From NCBI GenBank assembly GCA_020073465.1, contig JAIQFC010000024.1, positions 1 through 64,000 on the forward strand: a DNA stretch of 64,000 nt, read 5' to 3'. This document shows, in pieces, positions 27,722-37,161 of the stretch (its first letter is position 1; every line of letters starts with the position of its first letter). Position numbers and translations under genes: made by a program. The notes below the pieces were generated by a model. That model searched no databases. It was not told the origin of the DNA and saw only the letters and a list, made by a program, of their open reading frames with translations. This stretch comes from Terriglobia bacterium (GTDB lineage: Bacteria; Acidobacteriota; Terriglobia; Terriglobales; Acidobacteriaceae).

Positions 27722-27747
27722 AAGTTCAAATCTGCCCGTCCTTACCA
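27722..27747 (+). repeat. Partial duplicate of the tRNA-Pro 3' end
   Basis: AAGTTCAAATCTGCCCGTCC then TTACCA matches the T loop, T stem, acceptor 3' strand and CCA of tRNA-Pro at 27612-27637, with only three mismatches. It lies 85 bp downstream in the same orientation. It resembles the distal attachment-site copy left when an element integrates at a tRNA 3' end, but no integrase is nearby. Confidence 0.7.
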
Positions 27748-28016
27748 ATCGATTCGGTCGCGTGGGTTAAGGGACCTAGCAGGCAGACCCATCCACGAGT
27801 TTTGAACTGATCTGATTCCGAACGCAATTGTCGTCCCCGGTGCACTACTTCCGGTTTGCCCGTCACTCGGGTACCATCCCAATGGTGGATCAATCTTCTA
27901 GTCACTTTCAAGTTTTTCAATTTTTGATCCGAAATCTGCCCAAACTTTGGGAGTAGCGCTACGTCTAACCCCCGACGGAATTTCTGAAAGCGGATCAAAA
28001 CAAGGAGCAATCTACA

Positions 28017-28592
28017 ATGAAACGGTCTTCGCTTGCGCTAGTTGCGGTCACTCTGCTTGCTGCTGTCGGAATGAGTCTTCACAGTCAGGCCCAAACGCAG
28101 AATCAAGCTCCGAGTCCGGCGCGCTCTCGATCCGATGAGATGTTGGACAGGTGGAACGACATTGGGAACAAACTCGTCGCGATGGCGAAGGATTTTCCCG
28201 AAGACAAATACGACTTCAAGGTGCAGAAGGACCAGCGCACCTTCGCCCAGAATCTTCTCCACGCCGCCGCACTGGATTTCGTTCTGATACGCAGGGTTTC
28301 CGGATCAAACGTCGGGCCTGACTTCGGCGAGAGCGACAATCCTTCGCGCGACGCTTTCAAGACCAAGGCCGACGTGGTGAAGTTCGTGCAGGAGGCCGTC
28401 GCGGACGGAGCGCAAGTGATTCAACAGCAGGGCGACGCGGGGCTGGACAATACATCAAAATTTTTTGGGAACCGGCTGGCCCACAACTCCTCCATCTGGA
28501 CGTTCGCCATCGAGCACAGCGGCGAGCACTATGGCCAGCTTGTGGTCTACTATCGTGCGAACAACCTAGTGCCACCGGACTCGCGGCGCTAG
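28017..28592 (+). CDS. DinB-family metal-binding helical protein, exported
   Basis: A 191-residue protein with a signal peptide (LALVAVTLLAAVGMSLHSQAQ), then a DinB-like four-helix bundle (DEMLDRWNDIGNKLVAMAKDFPEDKYDFK, QNLLHAAALDF, IEHSGEHYGQLVVYYR). The conserved His residues in LLHAA and in EHSGEHYGQ would bind a divalent metal. The reaction is unknown; members include thiol-dependent transferases. The ATG at 28017 follows AAGGAGC. A second, partial copy of its 3' end lies 290 bp downstream. Confidence 0.8.
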   Translation: MKRSSLALVAVTLLAAVGMSLHSQAQTQNQAPSPARSRSDEMLDRWNDIGNKLVAMAKDFPEDKYDFKVQKDQRTFAQNLLHAAALDFVLIRRVSGSNVGPDFGESDNPSRDAFKTKADVVKFVQEAVADGAQVIQQQGDAGLDNTSKFFGNRLAHNSSIWTFAIEHSGEHYGQLVVYYRANNLVPPDSRR

Positions 28593-28780
28593 TGCGGTAA
28601 TAAGGTCCTTGAAAGTTCAAGACTGCAATTCCTGACTCCCGTATTGTCGGCTAACCTTCCCTTACCGGCAAACCGGAAGTAGGCGCCTGCCCTCGTTCAA
28701 CAATCGTCCGCCAGGGCCTCACGATTTGAGTGACGTCAATCGTAAACGGCTGAAAGCGCTGGTTCAACCCTGCGAATGTC

Positions 28781-28883
28781 CTACACCTGGATGATCGCCA
28801 TCGAGCACAGCGGCGAGCACTACGGCCAGCTTGTGGTCAATTATCGTGCGAACAACCTGGTGCCGCCGGACTCGCGGCGGTAA
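28781..28883 (+). pseudogene. Remnant of a second DinB-family gene (3' end only)
   Basis: From the TGG at 28788 to the TAA at 28881-28883 the frame encodes the last 32 residues of the DinB protein (W-M-I-A-I-EHSGEHYGQLVVNYR... ending PPDSRR). Three residues differ from the intact gene (T to M, F to I, Y to N) and four other codons differ only silently. Nucleotide similarity runs on past the stop to about 28922. The upstream 85% of the gene is gone. The rest of 28593-29151 shows no other gene. Confidence 0.85.
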
Positions 28884-29151
28884 TGCGGTAATAGGTTGTT
28901 GCAAGTTCTCGACTGGCAATTCCCAACGCCCGCATTGGCAGCAATCCGGGGGTTGAGGCGAATACTCCGCTGTGGCTGGATCCCTCCCACCGCTTGTCTT
29001 CGCGAGCATTCCCTGACGGCCTCACAGAACCTGGGTCGAACCCTTAAGAAAGAACCGGCGTCCACAATCAGGTTGGACAGTACAGAGATATTTTGCGAGG
29101 ATGAAACTCCTGTTACCGAAAGTACAGCAACTCCTGCAAGAGGAGGAAGCA

Positions 29152-30576
29152 ATGCCGGTAGAAAGCACGAGAAGAGAATTCCTGAAACTGTCAGCCCTGG
29201 GGGTAACAGCAACTGCGACGGCCGGCGTGTTTCCAAGAGTGGTCCGTCTGATCGGACCCGAACCATCAACGATCGCGGTGCGAGTTACTCATGGGAAAGA
29301 GCGGTTTGCTCAGGGGGCCACACTCGCGTGGCAACGGGGAAGTCCGGGCGGTGAAACGATCGTGCTTGATCCGAACAAGAAATTTCAGGAGATCCTGGGT
29401 TTCGGTGCAGCCTTCACCGACGCGGCCTGCTACAACTTCAATCAACTCACTTCTTCGGCCCGCGAACAGCTGTTCCACGAGTTGTTCCATCCCTCTGAAC
29501 TAGGACTGAACACTGGCCGCACCTGCATTGGGTCCAGCGACTATTCCACGAAGATCTACAGCTTTGACGACGGCGAGCCTGATCCGGAACTGAAGCGATT
29601 CTCCATTGAACATGACCGCGCCTACATTCTTCCCATCCTGCGCGAAGCGCGCGCGGTGAACCCCGACTTGTTTCTCTTCTCTTCGCCATGGAGCCCGCCG
29701 GGTTGGATGAAAGCCGGCGGCTCGATGCTGGGCGGGTCGATGAGGAAATCATATTTTGATAGCTATGCTCATTACTTTCTCAAGTTCCTTGATGCCTACA
29801 AGGGAGAGGGCGTTCCCATCCAGGCGGTCACGGTGCAGAACGAGGTGGATACAGATCAGGATGGGCGCATGCCTGCGTGTCTGTGGGGACAAGAGTATGA
29901 AATCGAGTTTGTGAGAGATCACCTGGGGCCGCTGCTCGAGGCCAGCAAGCGAGATACGAAGATCTGGATCCTGGACCACAATTACAACTTGTGGGGACGA
30001 GTGATCGGCGAGCTCGACGATCCCGGGATGCGCAAATACGCCAACGCCGTGGCGTGGCACGGCTACGTTGGCGGGGCGGAGATGGCGGCGAAGGTACACG
30101 ACGCCTATCCGAATGTCGGCATGCACTGGACCGAAGGTGGGCCGGATTACACGAGTCCGGACTACGCCACCGACTGGACGCGATGGAGCGGGGTCTTCAC
30201 GAGCGCGCTGCGCAACTGGTGTCAGTCGATCACCGGGTGGAACCTCGCCCTCGACGAAAAGGGACGCCCGAATATCGGCCCGTTTCCCTGCGGAGGCCTG
30301 GTGACTATTCACTCGCAGAGCAAAGAGATCACACGAAGCGGGCAGTACTGGGCCATCCAGCACTTTGTGCGCTGCATTCGGCGTGGTGCGCGCCGTTTCG
30401 AGTCTGAGGGAGCACTGCACAATCTCGAGCACTTTGCGTGCGAGAATCCCGACGGCCAGAAAGTGCTGATCGTGACCAACTCCGGAGGGTCACGGACAAT
30501 CGCGCTGCAGATGGGGTCGTTGACGACGAGTCTGATCTGTGAGGCAGATTCAGTCAGCACGCTGCTGTGGAACTAG
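29152..30576 (+). CDS. Glycoside hydrolase family 30 (glucosylceramidase-like), Tat-exported
   Basis: 474 residues from the ATG at 29152, preceded by AGGAGGAAGCA (a longer frame to 29101 lacks a binding site). A twin-arginine signal is present (TRREFLKLSALGVTATATAG). The GH30 barrel follows, with acid/base E231 in TVQNEVD and nucleophile E328 in MHWTEGG, then a C-terminal beta-sandwich. Family members split beta-glucosyl or beta-xylosyl linkages. It sits just upstream of a convergent LacI-type regulator that may control it together with the TonB receptor. Confidence 0.93.
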   Translation: MPVESTRREFLKLSALGVTATATAGVFPRVVRLIGPEPSTIAVRVTHGKERFAQGATLAWQRGSPGGETIVLDPNKKFQEILGFGAAFTDAACYNFNQLTSSAREQLFHELFHPSELGLNTGRTCIGSSDYSTKIYSFDDGEPDPELKRFSIEHDRAYILPILREARAVNPDLFLFSSPWSPPGWMKAGGSMLGGSMRKSYFDSYAHYFLKFLDAYKGEGVPIQAVTVQNEVDTDQDGRMPACLWGQEYEIEFVRDHLGPLLEASKRDTKIWILDHNYNLWGRVIGELDDPGMRKYANAVAWHGYVGGAEMAAKVHDAYPNVGMHWTEGGPDYTSPDYATDWTRWSGVFTSALRNWCQSITGWNLALDEKGRPNIGPFPCGGLVTIHSQSKEITRSGQYWAIQHFVRCIRRGARRFESEGALHNLEHFACENPDGQKVLIVTNSGGSRTIALQMGSLTTSLICEADSVSTLLWN

Positions 30577-30577
30577 C

Positions 30578-31738
30578 CTACTTGGCACGCGCTCTTCCGG
30601 CACTTCTTGACTTCCCGTTTCGCCGCGCGCCAGTTGCGGGCGCAACGGGACGGGCGGGCGCAGTCGTATCGCGAATGATCAATTCCGGCGGCACCGCAAA
30701 CTCCTCCGGGTAGTCTTTGAATCCCTGGATTCTCTGCAGAAGGATCCGCGCCGCCGTTTCGCCCATGCTGCGCAGTGGCTGCCGGATGGTGGTGAGTCGC
30801 GGCTCGTAATAAGCGGCCACGCTGATGTCATCAAATCCTACGATCGATACGTCTTCCGGCACTTTGAGATTGGCATCGCGCAGAGCCCGAATCGCGCCGA
30901 TGGCTGCGATGTCGTTGAAGGAGATAATCGCTGTAAAGCGCCGGTTCTGCTGCAGCAGTTGCTGGACCACCGGGTAGCCGAGTTCCGGTGTCGTCAAATC
31001 CCGCTCCAGCTGAACCGTCAGCTCGGGACGCACTTCAATCTCGAGCTCACGGGCCACGGTCACGAGGTAGCGCCAGCGCTCGTCGGAATCCGCACTGAAC
31101 GGCTGGCCACGCATGAAGGCGATGTGCCGGTGTCCCAGTTCGTGCAGATGACGGAGGGACAGCTCGGCGGCGTGCCTGTGGTCCAGCGTGACGTTGGTGA
31201 CGCCGGGAATCGCTTTGTGTCCTGCCACCGAAACCACCGGCATCGCCAGCGAGTGACTCAGCGCTGTGTCGATCGCGATCATGCCTTCGGCTCCCCGCGC
31301 CGCCAGGATTCGCGGATACTCTTCGATCATGTCGGGCTTGTGGCGGTGGTGCGCGCTGAAGTAGAAGTACCCTTCGCTCATCAGGTGGTCGCCAATGCCG
31401 GCCATCACGTGGGTGTGATAGCCGTCGCTCAGCTCCGGCACCAACACGCCGATGGTGAAGCTGCGCTGCTTGCGCAGAGAACGCGCAATCAAGCTGGGCT
31501 GGTAGTTGAACTTGCGGGCGGCAGTGCGCACCCGCTCGCGCGTCTCCTGCGGGATGGATCGGCCTGGGACGTTGTTCAGGACCACTGAAACCGTGGCCGG
31601 ACAAAGCCCAAGATAGTCGGCCAGGATCTTCAGGCTGACAGGCCGGTCGCTCTTGAGTCCGGACTTCTGCCGCGGCGCCATCGCAGCGTCCTTCGCTCCC
31701 TCGTCAGGTTTCGAACTACCCCAGTCTGTAGACGCCAT
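30578..31738 (-). CDS. LacI-family transcriptional regulator
   Basis: A 386-residue regulator. The N-terminal helix-turn-helix spans about residues 34-60 (SLKILADYLGLCPATVSVVLNNVPGRSIP), with the LacI hinge (YQPSLIARSLRKQRSFTIGVLVPEL), followed by a periplasmic-binding-protein-like sugar sensor. Starts at 31738 or at the second Met (APRQKSG) are both possible. It is divergent from the TonB receptor gene and convergent with GH30. An operator-like palindrome AAACGTTT lies in the divergent intergenic region. Confidence 0.93.
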   Translation of the reverse strand: MASTDWGSSKPDEGAKDAAMAPRQKSGLKSDRPVSLKILADYLGLCPATVSVVLNNVPGRSIPQETRERVRTAARKFNYQPSLIARSLRKQRSFTIGVLVPELSDGYHTHVMAGIGDHLMSEGYFYFSAHHRHKPDMIEEYPRILAARGAEGMIAIDTALSHSLAMPVVSVAGHKAIPGVTNVTLDHRHAAELSLRHLHELGHRHIAFMRGQPFSADSDERWRYLVTVARELEIEVRPELTVQLERDLTTPELGYPVVQQLLQQNRRFTAIISFNDIAAIGAIRALRDANLKVPEDVSIVGFDDISVAAYYEPRLTTIRQPLRSMGETAARILLQRIQGFKDYPEEFAVPPELIIRDTTAPARPVAPATGARRNGKSRSAGRARAK

Positions 31739-31857
31739 CTAGAATACGTGAACCCACAGTTACAGTCCCCGAAAGGAAGCCCAACCCACAAGAATTTCCC
31801 CCCGAGTCGCTGATTCGAATCAACCCGGGCCGGTTCGGAAACCGTCCAAAATCTTAG

Positions 31858-31869
31858 ACAAACGTTTGT
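31858..31869. promoter_or_regulatory. LacI-type operator
   Basis: The perfect 12-bp palindrome ACAAACGTTTGT has the central CG and symmetric arms expected for LacI/GalR-family operators. It lies between the divergent LacI-family gene and the TonB receptor gene, about 120 bp before 31738 and about 210 bp before 32080. A TTGACA hexamer at 31896-31901 lies downstream of it, but no good -10 follows at 16-18 bp. Confidence 0.6.
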
Positions 31870-32079
31870 TTACGCCAGAATCAGCAACTTTGTTCTTGAC
31901 AACTATACCCCTTGCGTTGCCAAATGGCGGACAGATTTTCTCTGGGGCAACCCAAAGAACCAAAGAACCTAAAGATTGAATTTCGCAATAGCGGACGTGC
32001 GGACGCCGGAATAGGGCGGTGGAGCAACCAGTTTCGCCAATGGCGGGACTGGAACCGTTCAGGCGCAAGGAGGCGAAGT

Positions 32080-35000
32080 ATGCGTAGGACGCAGGGTATT
32101 TTGGCAGGACTTGTCGTCGGACTGTGGCTGTGCATGACGGTTGTTGCGGTAGCCCAGTCGGATCGAGGAACGATCGCCGGTTCGGTCCTGGACAGCAGCG
32201 GAGCCGCCGTCCCCGGCGCTTCGATCACCGTAAAAGGCGCTGATACGGGCACCGTCTACAAAACGGTCTCGACCGCCGAGGGTGTCTATCGGGTCTCAGA
32301 CGTCGCGATCGGCCGCTACGACATTACTGTCGAAGCCCAGGGTTTCAAGACCTCGCAGCAGAAGGGGGTCCCGGTCCAGATCAATACCGTGGCCGCCCTC
32401 AACATCACGCTTCAGCCGGGTGATGTAAAGGAAGAGGTGACGGTCCAGGCGGATGCGCCAACGCTGCAGACCGAGAGCAGCGACGTGGGAACAATCGTCG
32501 ACACAAAGCAGATCCTGGAGTTGCCTCTGGCACTCAGTGCGACGGGCCAAAGCTTTCTACGGTCGCCTGAATCCTTTGTGTTCTTGACGCCGGGAACTAC
32601 CGGGCCGGGCAGCGGCGGTTCCAGTTCGGGCGTGTTCGAATCGAAGTTGGCGGGTGGCCAGAACTTCGGAACCGAGGTTCTTTTGGATGGCGCAAGCGTA
32701 CAGCGCCAAGATGTGGTCTCCGCGTTCGACCAGACCGCCCCGTCGGTCGAGGCTCTATCAGAATTCAAAGTGACGACCGCGACCCCTTCGGCGCAGTATG
32801 GCCGCACCTCCGGCGGCATCGAGAGCTTCACCACGAAGTCTGGAACGAACCGCTATCACGGAACTGTCTTCGAACTGTTCCGCAACGAGGCGCTTGACGC
32901 CAACGGATGGCTGTTCAACTACCAAAACGGGCTGAATATGCTGGGAGGGGCTCCGCCCACACATAAGCTGAGAGATCGGCAGAACGATTTCGGGGGTTCG
33001 CTGGGCGGACCGGTTCGGATCCCGCATCTCTACGATGGCCACGATAAGACGTTCTTCTTTTTCTCGTGGGAGCAGTATCGCAACAAGGTAGGCGTGACCA
33101 GCACGACTACCGTGCCCACCGCAGACGAGCGTGCTGGCAATTTCTCCGCAATCCTGGGGCCCGGTCTCGTGGATGGCAACGACAATCCCATCATCAATCC
33201 TTGTGACGGGCAGCAGGTTCGCGAGAACCAGATCTTCGACCCGTCGACTACGGATCCCAATAATGGCAACTGCCGCTTTCCCTTTCCCAACAATACGATC
33301 AACACCCCGCTTAGCACCGTAGCTCAAAACGTTCTGAAGTATGTGCCGCTGCCGAATAAGGCGGCCGATGCGAATGGAAATAACAACTTCATCTTCAATG
33401 CGCAGCTTCCCTACATCACGACAACGATGAGCTTCCGGATCGACGAAAACCTGACTGAGAAGAGCAAACTGTTCTTCTCCTACAGCAGCCGCGAGTCATC
33501 GCAACTGCAGAGTACCCCAAGCCTTCCCTTCCCGGTGGATCCGGGCAATTACCACAACAACTACTTCACTCACTACACCCGCCTGGGTTGGGACTACATT
33601 GCCAGTCCGAGCCTGCTGAACCACGTTACCGTGGGCTTGAACCGCGTGTGGACCGCCAGCCTTGGCGAAAGCGTGAATGGAAGCAATTGGAACCAGATAC
33701 TGGGTCTCTCAGGGGCCAGTGGGCAGACCTTCCCGCAATTCAACTTCAGCGGAGGGATCAGCAGCTACACGCAGCTGAGTGGTGGCAATGACGATCGTCA
33801 TATCCCCAACAGTCTCGTGGTGGCCGACAGTGTTTCCTGGATGAGAGGTCGCCACTCGGTTAAGTTTGGCGGCGAGTGGCGCGCGTATCAGTTCTCCGTG
33901 CTAAACCTTGCCAATAACTCGGGATCCTACCAATTCTCAAACGCCCAAACGGCTTTCGCCCCCGGAGTCGGGGAGCAGAGCAACGGCGATCCCTTTGCTG
34001 CCTTCATGCTGGGCGTGCCGTCCAACGAAAACCTACAGTTGTTCACGCACTTTCCCCGCTGGGTACAGAACTACTATGCCCTCTATGTCCAGGACGATTT
34101 CAAGTTCCGTCGAAACCTGACCGTCAACCTCGGCCTGCGCTGGGACGTGGACACTCCGCGGCACGAAGCCCAAGGCTTCCAGTCGGCTCTTTCCCTTACG
34201 GCCTCCAACCCCGGTACTCCGGGGCAACCAGGCGCGTTTGTTTACGGGAATCAAGCCATTGGCGCCAAGACCTACTACAAGAACTTCGGTCCCCGCATCG
34301 GATTTGCCTATTCGCCGGACTTCTTGAAGAACACTGTCTTCCGCGGCGGATACAGCATTTACTACGCTGCTTTGAGCTACGCCGATTTCGGCAACAACTT
34401 CACCGTCGGCACCACAGCCAACCCGAGTTTCTCATCACCGGACAACTTTACACCGATCCAGTCGCTGGATCAGGGTTTCATGGCTTACACGCCGCCGAGC
34501 ACCAACCGCGACCCGACTATTCTCAACTTCCAGACGGGAACGAACAATTACATTGCTCCGGACTCGGGGCGTCCTGGCATGGTGCAAAACTGGAATGTCG
34601 AGGTTCAGCACCAGATCGCGCAAGATCTAATCCTCAGCATCGGGTACGTAGGACAACATGCCACGCGTCTGCATTCCTGGCTAGGTCAGGTGAATGCTAT
34701 CTTTCCCCAGTACCTGTCTCTGGGAGCCTCTCTGGGTGATTCCGTTACCAGCCCCGAGGGGCAGGCCGTCCTTAACCAGATCGGGGTCACGGCACCCTCC
34801 TGGTTTGCACCTGGCTGGGGAGGCGCCGCCAGCGTAGGACAGTTGTTGCGGCCCTTCCCACAATTTGGCAACATCAACACTACCGACGGCCTCGAGAATC
34901 TTGGTCAGTCCACCTATCATGCGTTGCAGGCTAAGGTAGAGCGTCGTTTCCGAAACGGCCTGAACCTGCTGGCGGCCTACACGTTCTCGAAAACGCTGAC

Positions 35001-35805
35001 GGACGCGGACAGCAACTATCCGTCGTTCACAGGAAACCAGTCGAACGTCTTCGGCGCCCAAAATCCCTTCAATCTGCGAGCCGAGAAACAGGTCAGTTAT
35101 CAGGATATTCCTCAAACCCTGGTGCTCAGCTACATGTATGAGCTTCCGGTTGGGCCGGGGAAGAAATATCTGAACCACGGGATTGCGAGCCATGTACTAG
35201 GTGGCTGGCAGATCAGTGGCGTGCAGCGCTACCAGAGCGGTTCACCAATGTTCATCAGTGAATTTGCTTACAACCCCGGAAACCTTTCGGGGCAGCTCAG
35301 CACGGGGAACTTCCGCTATAGCCTGCTTCCAGGACAGCCGCTGTTCGTCTCGAACCCGGCCCACTGGACGCCCAGCCTGGGGGCTAACGGTTACTACAGC
35401 ACCTGCATCGAGAATAACGACGGAACATTTGGGTTTGCCCCGGGAAACAACGCCCAGATCGTCAATTGCCCCGCGTTGATTGATCCCAGCGCGGTATCTA
35501 TCGCCGCCGGGGGCGGGTTTGTTTATGGCAACCTGCCGACGACTTTCTCCAATTGGCGAAGTCCCGGCTACGTGAACGAGGACTTTGCGATTATCAAGCG
35601 CACTACGATCCGGGAGAACCACGTGATTTTGTTCAAACTCGACATTCCCAATGCCTTCAATCGGCACAGATTCGGGGCTGGTGGGGGAGCGCCTCAAAAT
35701 TGGAATCCAACTTTCGGCACGCCCGGCTTCACCTTCTATGGTGCGCCAAATGGGGGAGTAAACGCGGCCAGGCAGATCCAGGCAACCTTGCGCTACGAAT
35801 TTTGA
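32080..35805 (+). CDS. Oar-like TonB-dependent receptor with carboxypeptidase-regulatory domain
   Basis: 1241 residues from the ATG at 32080, preceded by AAGGAGG; a longer frame runs upstream without a better start. A signal peptide (LAGLVVGLWLCMTVVAVAQ) leads to a carboxypeptidase-regulatory-like beta-sandwich (about 27-105: GTIAGSVLDSSGAAVPGASI), a plug domain (GGQNFGTEVLLDGASVQRQD) and a long beta-barrel ending in an aromatic tail (LRYEF). This is the Oar/acidobacterial TonB-receptor architecture for outer-membrane uptake of large substrates, probably oligosaccharides given the GH30 gene and the LacI regulator. A terminator follows at 35831. Confidence 0.92.
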   Translation: MRRTQGILAGLVVGLWLCMTVVAVAQSDRGTIAGSVLDSSGAAVPGASITVKGADTGTVYKTVSTAEGVYRVSDVAIGRYDITVEAQGFKTSQQKGVPVQINTVAALNITLQPGDVKEEVTVQADAPTLQTESSDVGTIVDTKQILELPLALSATGQSFLRSPESFVFLTPGTTGPGSGGSSSGVFESKLAGGQNFGTEVLLDGASVQRQDVVSAFDQTAPSVEALSEFKVTTATPSAQYGRTSGGIESFTTKSGTNRYHGTVFELFRNEALDANGWLFNYQNGLNMLGGAPPTHKLRDRQNDFGGSLGGPVRIPHLYDGHDKTFFFFSWEQYRNKVGVTSTTTVPTADERAGNFSAILGPGLVDGNDNPIINPCDGQQVRENQIFDPSTTDPNNGNCRFPFPNNTINTPLSTVAQNVLKYVPLPNKAADANGNNNFIFNAQLPYITTTMSFRIDENLTEKSKLFFSYSSRESSQLQSTPSLPFPVDPGNYHNNYFTHYTRLGWDYIASPSLLNHVTVGLNRVWTASLGESVNGSNWNQILGLSGASGQTFPQFNFSGGISSYTQLSGGNDDRHIPNSLVVADSVSWMRGRHSVKFGGEWRAYQFSVLNLANNSGSYQFSNAQTAFAPGVGEQSNGDPFAAFMLGVPSNENLQLFTHFPRWVQNYYALYVQDDFKFRRNLTVNLGLRWDVDTPRHEAQGFQSALSLTASNPGTPGQPGAFVYGNQAIGAKTYYKNFGPRIGFAYSPDFLKNTVFRGGYSIYYAALSYADFGNNFTVGTTANPSFSSPDNFTPIQSLDQGFMAYTPPSTNRDPTILNFQTGTNNYIAPDSGRPGMVQNWNVEVQHQIAQDLILSIGYVGQHATRLHSWLGQVNAIFPQYLSLGASLGDSVTSPEGQAVLNQIGVTAPSWFAPGWGGAASVGQLLRPFPQFGNINTTDGLENLGQSTYHALQAKVERRFRNGLNLLAAYTFSKTLTDADSNYPSFTGNQSNVFGAQNPFNLRAEKQVSYQDIPQTLVLSYMYELPVGPGKKYLNHGIASHVLGGWQISGVQRYQSGSPMFISEFAYNPGNLSGQLSTGNFRYSLLPGQPLFVSNPAHWTPSLGANGYYSTCIENNDGTFGFAPGNNAQIVNCPALIDPSAVSIAAGGGFVYGNLPTTFSNWRSPGYVNEDFAIIKRTTIRENHVILFKLDIPNAFNRHRFGAGGGAPQNWNPTFGTPGFTFYGAPNGGVNAARQIQATLRYEF

Positions 35806-35830
35806 CGCTTTGCACGAGGGCATGAAGACA

Positions 35831-35865
35831 ATCCTCCTGTCAGTTACCTGGCAGGAGGATTTTTT
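35831..35865 (+). terminator. Terminator after the TonB receptor gene
   Basis: The stem ATCCTCCTG (35831-35839) / CAGGAGGAT (35852-35860) has a 12-nt loop and is followed by a run of T to 35865. It lies 25 bp past the receptor stop. Confidence 0.9.
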
Positions 35866-35902
35866 CCTTGACGTTTGGTCTGCGTTTCAGGCGGTATAGA
35901 AT

Positions 35903-37147
35903 TTGATTGTGCCTGTATCTACCTCTTTCGTTTTCAACGGACCACGTAGCGCGTGCCGCTTCTCTTCCCGGCCCCAGAAGGCTGTTCTCGTGCTTTGTAT
36001 TCTGTTGGCATCGTCATGCCTCCTCCGTGCACAAAGTTCGGACACTAGTGTGGCGTTTGGCCATGCCACGCAGGCCATGCGTGAGGGGAAACTCGACGAC
36101 GCTGCGGCTTGTTTTGTGGCCATTGTGAAACAGCAGCCGGCCTTTGCTGAAGCTCACTTTAATCTAGGGCTCGTTTATGAAGAACAGGGCAAGTACGATC
36201 AGGCGATTCTCAGCTTTCAGAAAGCAGTGAGCATAAAGCCACGGCTGCATGGGGCAAATCTTTTTCTGGGTATCGCTGAGTTCCGCCTGAACCTTCTCGA
36301 CCCAGCAGCGGCGTCTGTGGAGAAGGAAACCGTCAACTATCCCAAGGATGCGGCGGCGTGGATGTGGCTAGGCGTGGTGCTCCTCGCGCAGGAGCGTGTC
36401 GAGGACGCAGCGGAAGCCCTCGACAAGGCGGCCAGGCTCAAGCCCGACGATCAGGACATTCTCTACCACCGCGGGCGGGCCCATCTACTGGTTTCCAAGA
36501 ATAGCTACGCCCGCATGTTTAAGGTCGACTCAAAGTCCTGGCTCGTCCATCGCGTACTCGCACAATCCGATGCCGAAGCCGAACGGCATGTGGATGCTAT
36601 CGCCGAATATGAAGCCGCCATCAAACTCGCGCCTACGCAGCCCGGACTTCACGAGGAACTCGGATCGGAATACCGCAATGTGAACAAGATTCCAGAAGCT
36701 GAAGCGGCCTTCCGGCGCGAACTTGAGATCGATCCCAATAACGTGCTGGCTATGTACAAGCTGGGCGCGATTGCCGTGGAAAAAGGCGACGGCGCGAAGG
36801 GCAAAGAGCTGATCGAGGCCGCGCAGCGGGAGAAGACGGATTTAGTGCATCTGGATTACAACCTGGGCCGCGCGGAGATGCTGCTGGGCAACGACGCTGC
36901 TGCAGCAAGCCACTTCGAACGCACCGTCAAGACCGACCCTGACCCGGAAGTCATCGAACAGGCTTGGTACCAGCTCGGAACAGCCTACCGCCGACTGCAC
37001 CGCATGGATGAAGCTCGAAATGCCATGGCCACGTACCAGCAACTCAAGGAGGAAGGGGCGAGGAAGGCGCAGAGATCCCTTGAGAACTACCAAGCTGAGC
37101 ATCCGAATGGTCCGGATTCCCCTTCCGCCCCGCAGAATCCTAACTAG
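35903..37147 (+). CDS. Exported TPR-repeat protein
   Basis: A 414-residue protein with an N-terminal export signal (VLCILLASSCLLRAQ). It then has about eight tetratricopeptide repeats of the A-x-x-x-LG-x-x-Y-x-x-x-G type (AHFNLGLVYEEQGKYDQAIL, AAWMWLGVVLLAQERVEDAA, LAMYKLGAIAVEKG, ADYNLGRAEMLLGNDAAAA). It ends in a Pro/Asn-rich tail. The start is uncertain: TTG at 35903 or GTG at 35909, neither with a good binding site. It is convergent with the next TPR gene, with 14 bp between the stops. Confidence 0.8.
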   Translation: MIVPVSTSFVFNGPRSACRFSSRPQKAVLVLCILLASSCLLRAQSSDTSVAFGHATQAMREGKLDDAAACFVAIVKQQPAFAEAHFNLGLVYEEQGKYDQAILSFQKAVSIKPRLHGANLFLGIAEFRLNLLDPAAASVEKETVNYPKDAAAWMWLGVVLLAQERVEDAAEALDKAARLKPDDQDILYHRGRAHLLVSKNSYARMFKVDSKSWLVHRVLAQSDAEAERHVDAIAEYEAAIKLAPTQPGLHEELGSEYRNVNKIPEAEAAFRRELEIDPNNVLAMYKLGAIAVEKGDGAKGKELIEAAQREKTDLVHLDYNLGRAEMLLGNDAAAASHFERTVKTDPDPEVIEQAWYQLGTAYRRLHRMDEARNAMATYQQLKEEGARKAQRSLENYQAEHPNGPDSPSAPQNPN

Positions 37148-37161
37148 GAAATCGCTCTCTA

